Shown piece by piece: positions 57,564 to 64,000 of a stretch of DNA of 64,000 nt (the stretch's first letter is position 1; each line of letters starts with the position of its first letter). The position numbers and the translations under genes were made by a program. The stretch spans positions 25,001 through 89,000 of the forward strand of contig CAJNDS010000133.1 in NCBI GenBank assembly GCA_905221605.1, in the 5' to 3' direction. The stretch comes from Symbiodinium natans. Lineage: Eukaryota > Sar > Dinophyceae > Suessiales > Symbiodiniaceae. The notes under the pieces were generated by a model. It saw only the letters and a list, made by a program, of their open reading frames with translations. It did not search any database and had not been told where the DNA came from.

Positions 57564-60500
57564 CAGCATCTGCAAAGCAGAAGATGCCCCGTTTTAGCAT
57601 TTACTCTAGCAGCCACATGAATTCGACATCCCTGCCGCAGGTCCGGTGTGGGTTATGCAGGTTTGTGCCAGGAGGTCCCGGAGTGTGACATTGGAGCGCC
57701 CTTCGCCTTGGTTTGTCTGGTCTCAGGTCGATTAGGGTGTAGGGTTTAGGGTTTAGGGTTTAGGGTTTAGGGGTTTAGGGTTCCCTACGATTGCAAGGAT
57801 ACTCATGGCTTCAAAGGGCTGAGCACGACTACAGTGACTACACACTCCCGAGCGCCTTCCGCAAGCCTTTAAATCTTTTCAGCAGCATAAGGGTTTAGGG
57901 TTTAGGATTCAGGGTTTACGGTTTATCCCCTAAAGCCTGAACCCTAAGCCCTACACCTAATCGCCAAACTCCACGCCGAAGCCCCGAAACCCCAAATTCG
58001 ACGCTCTAATTCGTGCAAGCGTGCCACATTCCGCTTGGAGACGTTGGATCGGAGTGGCTCCATGACGTCCGGTGCCAACCAGATCTTCTCAACAGAGCTT
58101 AGGGTGTAGGGATTAGGCTTACTATTCTCATTCCTTTAACGGGCCTAGGGGGTTGTCTTTACAGGCCATTAAAGGGTTTAATGGGTTTCCCCTTTGAAGG
58201 GCTTTGTGGGATTTCGGCTCCCTGTGGGCATTGAAGAGCCTATGCTAATTGTCCTTGTTGTCGTTTTGCTGGTTACCTTTGCTTCAGTTCTCAGTCTTCC
58301 TATCAATATGTCAGAAGAAACCTTTAAAAAAACCTGAACCCGAAGTAACCCTGCATCCTAAAACCCATCCCCTGAAAAAGGAGCCCTTCACTTAACAGGG
58401 ACTCTTGGGGGAGATCTGGGCAAGACATTGAAGATGATAGGCTCGCGGGGCCTGGTTGCCAACCTCCTTGAAGCTTCCAAAGCCAAGACACGATCTCGAG
58501 CGCAAAAAACCGAGCTGTAGGGTTTAGGGATGTTTAGGGTTTAGGGTTTTGCAGGAATATGGCTTGCATTAACTAAAGATCCTGCAAGTAGCATGATGTC
58601 AGGTATATTCCGTGAGTACAGGCTTGCGGGCTTTCTGGGCAGTCATGCACTCTTCCTGCGTGTTGAGCTCACTAGAAGGATTGGGGCACTTCGTAATTAG
58701 GGATAAGTACGTTAATTGGGGTTATAAGTAGCTATAAGTATAGTTCCCTTATTTTTGCATGTAGCATGCAGCCACACGATGTCCTTGAGGCTAAAGGAAC
58801 GAACATCTTCAAGCCAAGCAAGCTTTGGCTGCTTACGGTGGAGTGTGTGTGGTACGGCATGCTGGGCATGTGATGAGTGTGTGTACGGTGGGTACGGTGG
58901 CGCGGGCGCGGGCGGAAGGGTGCACGGCGGACAGTGCCCTCCTACTTCTTCCACCCTTTGAGAGCACCCATGCATTTCCGTAGAGTGCAATGCAACGAGT
59001 GCCATTGTTGGGCACGTCAGATAACATCAGCATACTCAAGCAGCAGCCCTAGTTTTGAAGCCTGGCGGTTTCGTTGGAGTGGAGGGCTGGAAGGGGTGGG
59101 CGCAAAGATAGACTCGGATAGACGCAGCTGTGCAGCACAACATTGCCCCAAACGCGACTTGCATCCACATCTCGCGAATGTTCGAGATATGATAGACTGG
59201 CTTGTCTTGAACCCTAAACCCTAAACCCTAAACCCTAAACCCTAAACCCTAAACCCTAAACCCTAAACCCTAAACCCTAAACCCTAAACCCTACACCCTA
59301 AACCCTAAACCCTAAACCCTGATGTTTTTGGGGCGAGCTTTACCCCAGGCTTGATTTTTGAAGAAGTCGATGTTTGCAAGTTGACGTTGGCACGCTTGGG
59401 CCCTGTTCGGCTCTGTTGGGGGCCCAGGTCTGCCAGGCAATGCCAGTGGCGGTGAGGGTTTAGGGTTTAGGGTTTAGGGTTTAGGGTTTAGGGGTTCGGG
59501 GTTTAGGGTTTAGGGTTTAGGGTTTAGGGTTTAGGGTTTAGGGTTTAGGGTTTAGGGTTTAGGGTTTAGGGATGTATGTTTTATCATGACCCTGCCTGAC
59601 ACATGGGTGGTTGTCAAAATTATGATCCCTTTTTTGGATCCCTATTATAATGCGGCACCTAATATTTAGGGTACCCCAAAAGGGATCGATCTGGGAAGAT
59701 GGGGAGTTTCCCTGCGGGGGTGGAAAAGGTAACGTGGGCGCAGTGAATGTCTTGGGGTTGAGCGTTTACTTAGAAATGCCTACGAATGGGTAGCTGTGAA
59801 AGGCAGTCTCGAACAACGGATTGCAGTTTGACCTTTCCCAGGCATGGACACGATCTTTGTGCCGCATTGTCAACCTCTGATCTTTTTGTGCAATTGCATG
59901 AATCACCCCATGCTGTTCGGATGCTCCTGTTTTCAAAGCATCCACGAGTGTTGTGCATAGTTCACGAATACGCCTTTCGATGTGACAGTGGCTGTGGCCG
60001 TTTTGCTTGGTGTATCCCGCAGCTCAATCAATCCTGCACCCAGTTCCCAGGCTGGGATTGTCCCTAAACCCTAAACCCCAAACCCTCAACCCTAAACCCT
60101 CAACCCTAAACCCTAAACTGCGGGGCTCGGCTGGCACTTCTCGCGAACGGCAACGAAGAGTGACTATGCCCTCCCCCCGAATGCGAACCCGTGGGGGGTT
60201 TCATATTGGGTGGGGGGGGGTTTAATATTAGGGGGAGCCCCTAAACCCTAAACCCTAAACCCTAAACCCTCAGCCCGAAACCCTAAACCCTAAACCCTAA
60301 ACTGTAGCCCTGAACCCTAAACCCGCCCGCCACCCCACTCTCTTGTCTTTTGGGGTAGGCGGGCGCTGGTCGAGCGCTCAGTGAGACCCTGCGAGGGAGC
60401 CCCAGGCGGGCGACCGAGCTGGCCTCCAGGCTGGCTTACCCTCCAGGCAGGCACAGGCCGAGTCAGCAGTTGTCACTGTTTTTTCTTATATTACCCTAAA

Positions 60501-60660
60501 CCCCAGCTGTCCGCGCACTTGGTTGGGTCCTGCATTGGAGGGCCCCCTGGGACGGCCCCTTGAGACCCCTGGTCCCTCACCCCCGTCCGCTGGGTTGAGG
60601 GGACTAGGGGCCGTTTTGTTGGGGCAGGCAGGGCTCTTGGCCAAAAATGAGTTCTGGTTC
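57564..60660. other. Intergenic region with telomere-like arrays
   Basis: Arrays lie at 57735-57780 (TTTAGGG), 59207-59320 (CCCTAAA), 59456-59570 (TTTAGGG) and 60062-60115 plus 60239-60320 (CCCTAAA). Open frames near 58755-59224 and 59786-60067 have no recognisable domain. No gene is supported. Confidence 0.6.
59624..59687. mobile_element. Small foldback element (GATCCCTTTT...)
   Basis: GATCCCTTTTTTGG at the left pairs with CCCCAAAAGGGATC at the right across a 64-bp element, located 50 bp after a TTTAGGG array. Confidence 0.5.
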
Positions 60661-60664
60661 TGGG

Positions 60665-60985
60665 TTCTAACCCTGGCCCTGGTTGGCCCTGGCCCTGGCC
60701 CTGGCCCTGGCCCTGGCCCCTGGCCCTGGCCCTGGCCCTGGCCCTGGCCCTGGCCCTGGCCCTGGCCCTGGCCCTGGGCCCTGGCCCTGGCCCTGGCCCC
60801 TGGCCCCTGGCCCCTGACTCTGGCCCCTGGCCCTGGCTTCTGGCCCTGGCCCTCCTGGTGCTGGCGCTGCGCCCTGGCCCTGACCCGGCCCTGGCCTTGG
60901 ACATGGTTGCTGGCCTGGCCTTGGCCCTCCCTGGCGCTGGCCGGCCCTGGCCCTGGCCCTGACCCTAGCCCTGGCCCTGGTGCCC
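60665..60985. repeat. (CCCTGG)n hexamer array
   Basis: About 45 copies of CCCTGG or CCCCTGG run nearly continuously from 60670 to 60980, degenerating into a CT/CCCTG-rich block up to about 61600. On the plus strand it would encode (Pro-Trp/Leu-Ala)-type repeats and on the minus strand Gly/Gln/Pro/Arg repeats. All such frames are treated as non-coding. Confidence 0.95.
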
Positions 60986-61619
60986 TTTTCCCTGCCTGAC
61001 CCTGACTCCGCCACATTGCCGCTGGCCCTGGCCGGCCCTTGCCCCGGGACCTACTCCTGACTAGTTTTCTGACGGGATCCTGGCCCGGGCCCTCTGGCCT
61101 GTTCGAGGCAATCTTACCCCCCTTTTTGTGCGGGCCCGAGCCCCTAGCCCTGTCGGCTTCGGGTTCTGGTTCTGGTTCTGGCCTCCCTGGCCCTGGCTCT
61201 GGTCCCTGGCCCTGGCCTCTGTCCTGTTCGAGGTCATCTTACCCCCTTGCGCAAAGCCAAGCTGTCCGCGCACCAGTTTGTGTCCTGTTTCGGGGCGCTC
61301 TCCCTCTCTGGCTTTCGCCCAAGTCCTGCCGTTTGCTGCAACTTTGTGCCTGGTCCTGACCCTGGCCCGGCACCCCACCTTACCCCCTTCGCGCCAAGCC
61401 AAGCTATCCGCCACACCAGCCCTGTTTCCGTGGCGCTCTGCCCAACCCAAGCTGTTCACTGTGTGTTCTTCCTCGCCAACCAAGCCTCGCTGCCTTTCTC
61501 TGTTCCTGGCCCATCCCTTAGCCCCTTCGCGCCAACCCAAGCTGTCTTCACGGACCCTGCCTCGTTTCCGTCTGCTGCAGCTTTGCGCCTGGTCCACGCA
61601 CCTTGTGGAAATCCCCAAA

Positions 61620-62197
61620 AAGGGCGTGAGTGCTGACTCATGTGATGCTTTGTAAAAAAATAAAAGGTCTTAACTCCTTGAGAGTTGCAAGTGGGCGGTC
61701 TTGGGGTGGGTAGGTCTGCAGACTACCGCGCGCTCCCAAAGCGCGCTGCCGTCTGGCACGCCCTAAACCCTAAACCCGAAACCCTAAACCCTAAACCCTA
61801 AACCCCAAACCCCAATAACCCTAATTTCGGACACCCCACCTGGCAGGTTCATAAGGGCAGCGCCACCGCCACCTCCTCCTGCGCCGGCAATGGTACAACA
61901 ACCAGGCGTTGGGCTCTTCGCCCCCTCTCATGGCAAGCGCTACACTGGAACCCTCCCTAGACACTAAACCTTAAACCTTAAACCTTAAACCTTAAACCAA
62001 ACCCAAACTCTGGACCCTAAAACCCTAAACCATCCTTGCAGGCGCTGCAGCTGAAGGATGAAAGTTGTGGACATGCTGGCTGGGATGTTTGTGCTGAGAC
62101 TTATGCGATCAGGCGTGCCCTGCACCATACGTCATCATGGGCGATGGACGAGAGTCAATCAGCACGTTTCATGCTTCCCACATCTCAGTGACAGGCA
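61620..62197. other. Region upstream of the first atp9 copy
   Basis: CCCTAAA units lie at 61760-61820 and a CCTTAAA variant array at 61966-61998. No gene is seen. It differs from the DNA upstream of the second gene copy, so the first copy's promoter-side sequence is unique. Confidence 0.5.
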
Positions 62198-62211
62198 TGT
62201 AGCATGACTGG

Positions 62212-62226
62212 CGTTACTTTTGCAGG
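62212..62226 (+). promoter_or_regulatory. Putative (trans-)splice acceptor, atp9 copy 1
   Basis: GCGTTACTTTTGCAG|GC precedes a 46-nt leader and the start ATG. Dinoflagellate nuclear mRNAs receive a spliced leader at such AG sites. Use of this AG is inferred from position and from its exact conservation in copy 2 (AG at 62930-62931). Confidence 0.5.
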
Positions 62227-62271
62227 CACATTGGGTTCGAAAGGCTTTTTGATAAACCAGAACTTGCGGCC

Positions 62272-62676
62272 ATGGCTTTGCTTCGTTCCGCATCCCTGCG
62301 TGCGAGCCTTAGTGCCGCTCGTGCAGTCAGTGTGCTACCCCGAGCCCTTGGTGTCGCCAGCCAAGCTCCCACGGCTCCAATGGCCTTGGCACCATCGTCG
62401 CCGCTGAGCGCTTCCACCCCTCTCCCAGGTCTCGGCGCCCCGCTGACGAAGCGCCATGCGGGAGTCTCCGTCTTGGGCTGCGCCATCGCCATGGTGGCTG
62501 TTGGCGGTTGTGCGCAGGGCATTGGCCAGCTTTTCGCGGCGCTGGTGGTGGGCATGGCACGCAACCCATCCATGAAGGAGGACCTCTTCACCTACACGCT
62601 GATTGGTATGGGCTTCCTGGAGTTCTTGGCCATTGTGGTCATCCTGATCGCGGGCCTTCTCCTGTACTCGGAGTGA
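62272..62676 (+). CDS. atp9: Mitochondrial F1Fo ATP synthase subunit c, copy 1
   Basis: The 134-residue precursor forms the proton-carrying c-ring of mitochondrial ATP synthase. The first ~60 residues (MALLRSASLRASLSAARAVS on) are Arg/Ala/Ser-rich without acidic residues, a typical mitochondrial presequence. The mature part has helix 1 (residues ~64-93, AVGGCAQGIGQLFAALV), the polar loop ARNPS (96-100) and helix 2 (~105-131) with the essential acidic residue Glu117 in GMGFLEFLAIVV. Length and motifs fit the family. The start is the only ATG consistent with the presequence. No introns are seen. Copy 2 follows 301 bp after the stop. Confidence 0.95.
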   Translation: MALLRSASLRASLSAARAVSVLPRALGVASQAPTAPMALAPSSPLSASTPLPGLGAPLTKRHAGVSVLGCAIAMVAVGGCAQGIGQLFAALVVGMARNPSMKEDLFTYTLIGMGFLEFLAIVVILIAGLLLYSE

Positions 62677-62931
62677 GGGGCAGTGAGAGCAGCGCTTCAG
62701 CGCCGAGTGCCCTCAGGCTTATCAGTTTCTCCAGGTGTCATTTCACGCTAGATGCTCATTTGTTTGGCTTATAGAGTATGTTCAGTCTGATAGTCGACGA
62801 ACTGGTGCCATGCAGAGGAAGGAGAAGAAAAGTGCATCAAAGGGTATCTGCTTTGCTGCACCTTGCCTGGGCCCTTGACCCCAAAATTGGCAGTGTAGCA
62901 GTGTGTAGCATGACTGGCGTTACTTTTGCAG

Positions 62932-62977
62932 GCACATTGGGTTCGAAAGGCTTTTTGATAAACCAGAACTTGCGGCC
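62932..62977 (+). promoter_or_regulatory. 5' leader of atp9 copy 2 after conserved TTTTGCAG acceptor
   Basis: The leader from the AG at 62930-62931 to the ATG at 62978 is identical to that of copy 1. The 301-bp intergenic spacer between the stop of copy 1 and the start of copy 2 must contain the polyadenylation region of copy 1 and the acceptor of copy 2. No TATA-like promoter is evident. Confidence 0.45.
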
Positions 62978-63382
62978 ATGGCTTTGCTTCGTTCCGCATC
63001 CCTGCGTGCGAGCCTTAGTGCCGCTCGTGCAGTCAGTGTGCTACCCCGAGCCCTTGGTGTCGCCAGCCAAGCTCCCACGGCTCCAATGGCCTTGGCACCA
63101 TCGTCGCCGCTGAGCGCTTCCACCCCTCTCCCAGGTCTCGGCGCCCCGCTGACGAAGCGCCATGCGGGAGTCTCCGTCTTGGGCTGCGCCATCGCCATGG
63201 TGGCTGTTGGCGGTTGTGCGCAGGGCATTGGCCAGCTTTTCGCGGCGCTGGTGGTGGGCATGGCACGCAACCCATCCATGAAGGAGGACCTCTTCACCTA
63301 CACGCTGATTGGTATGGGCTTCCTGGAGTTCTTGGCCATTGTGGTCATCCTGATCGCGGGCCTTCTCCTGTACTCGGAGTGA
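62978..63382 (+). CDS. atp9: Mitochondrial F1Fo ATP synthase subunit c, copy 2
   Basis: The nucleotide and protein sequence are identical to copy 1: presequence, ARNPS loop and the helix-2 Glu117. The downstream repeat homology continues to about 63590 and then meets a CCCTAAA array at 63615. Complete identity of 405 bp, with a few substitutions in the flanks, points to recent duplication, gene conversion or coding constraint. A co-transcribed two-gene array with trans-splicing is the expected mode in dinoflagellates. Confidence 0.95.
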   Translation: MALLRSASLRASLSAARAVSVLPRALGVASQAPTAPMALAPSSPLSASTPLPGLGAPLTKRHAGVSVLGCAIAMVAVGGCAQGIGQLFAALVVGMARNPSMKEDLFTYTLIGMGFLEFLAIVVILIAGLLLYSE

Positions 63383-63614
63383 GGGGCAGTGAGAGCAGCG
63401 CTTCAGCGCCGAGTGCCCTCAGGCTTATCAGTTTCTCCAGGTGTCATTTCACGCTAGATGCTCATTGGTTTGGCTTATAGAGTATGTTCAGTCTGATAGT
63501 CGACGAACTGGTGCCATGCAGAGGAAGGAGAGGAAAAGTGCATCAAAGGGCATCTGCTTTGCTGCAGCTTGCGTGGGCCTTTGACCCAGCCTGTGCAAAG
63601 AACCGCAAGCGGCA

Positions 63615-64000
63615 ACCCTAAACCCTAAACCCTAACCCTAAGCCCTAAGCCCTAAACCCTAAACCCTAAGCCCTAAACCCTAAACCCTAAACCCTAAACC
63701 CCAAACCCTAAACCCTCAGACCCGCAGCCACGCTCCCATGGCAGGTTCTGCACCAAGGAGCTGAAGCCGCTTCCGCGTACGTTCTTTGCGTGCCCCCCTT
63801 TTGTTGTGAGAGCGGCCTTCCCGCAAACCTTAAAGTTTAATTGGGGTTTAGGGTTGAGGGTTTGGGGTTTGGGGTTTGGGGTTTAGGGTTTAGGGTTTAG
63901 GGCCCTAAAGCGCCAGTCCCTGCATCGTTTGTCTGAAGCCCTGGGTGGGGTGCGAGGTATCCGGCACAGAACCCGGCGCACCAGTTCAAGTACTTCACAC
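63615..64000. repeat. Telomere-like arrays at window end
   Basis: A CCCTAAA array (63615-63718) and a TTTAGGG array (63840-63905) flank a short unique segment. Within it 63740-63790 (GGTTCTGCACCAAGGAGCTG) could be part of an exon, but nothing confirms that. The two arrays face each other. Confidence 0.7.

Larger units (their letters stand above)
62198..63600. repeat. 706-bp tandem duplication carrying the atp9 gene
   Basis: Unit 1 starts at TGTAGCATGACTGG (62198) and unit 2 at the same sequence (62904). The CDS parts are identical. The few differences lie in the 3' region (TTTGTTTGG/TTGGTTTGG, AGAAGAAAAG/AGAGGAAAAG and similar). Tandem, near-identical genes are typical of dinoflagellates. 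Confidence 0.9.

Noticed and set aside
60490-61020. Long Gly/Pro/Gln-rich or Trp/Pro-rich open frames
   Set aside because: They are direct translations of the CCCTGG hexamer array, open on both strands because of the period of six.
62214-63297. 125-codon minus-strand frames duplicated over atp9
   Set aside because: They are antisense shadows of the two identical atp9 coding sequences.
1-64000. tRNA, rRNA, spliced-leader RNA or U snRNA genes
   Set aside because: I looked for a spliced-leader core (GTAGCCATTTTGGCTCAAG) and tRNA-like arms by eye and found none; a covariance-model search would be needed for certainty.

Overview
The window looks like nuclear DNA of a dinoflagellate. The evidence is: plant/alga-type telomere repeats (TTTAGGG/CCCTAAA) scattered internally in both orientations; two tandem, identical copies of a mitochondrial ATP synthase subunit c gene with presequences and an AG acceptor just upstream, as expected for spliced-leader trans-splicing; intron-rich genes whose frame-consistent joins use GT, GC and GA donors; a non-LTR retroelement; and dense satellites. 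No bacterial, viral or organellar signature is seen. Species cannot be named from this.

Layout. 1-3.5 kb: interstitial telomere-like arrays without a supportable gene. 3.57-3.97 kb: two short inverted-repeat (MITE-like) elements. 4.95-10.4 kb, minus strand: a multi-exon gene for a protein with two copies of a TIR-like (SHWWG ... WC..E) plus ankyrin-like module; the second copy has lost the conserved Glu. 11-13.5 kb: weak minus-strand exon candidates. 13.5-24 kb: mostly gene-poor. 24.1-25.8 kb: decayed reverse-transcriptase element. 28.5-41.8 kb: several satellites and minisatellites, a spliced multi-pass membrane-protein gene (35.1-37.1 kb) and a possible retroelement fragment (37.6 kb). 41.8-44.2 kb: an intronless gene joining a multi-pass membrane domain to a TIR-like domain. 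46.0-57.6 kb: one large multi-exon gene built of at least five repeats of a membrane module (YD ... RNW.G.YD ... WW..RW ... LQH ... FP...SL). Its 5.5-kb intron holds a restriction-like-endonuclease type non-LTR retrotransposon (about 49.67-54.37 kb) bordered on both sides by CCCTAAA repeats. 57.6-62.2 kb: repeats, including a CCCTGG hexamer array. 62.2-63.6 kb: tandem atp9 genes.

The most notable theme is intron origin. Several introns are almost nothing but telomere repeat and are bounded by perfect 8-bp direct repeats (6234-6309 and 47607-47673). Others are short inverted-repeat elements whose termini supply the splice sites (7610-7741) or are bounded by 6-9 bp direct repeats with GA-AG borders (48700-48807, 56153-56261). 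One 20-bp element sequence is shared by introns of two unrelated genes. This looks like introner-type intron gain, with a telomere-repeat class that I have not seen described. Exon joins were inferred by hand from frame, splice dinucleotides and repeat-to-repeat protein similarity; no transcript or database evidence was available.
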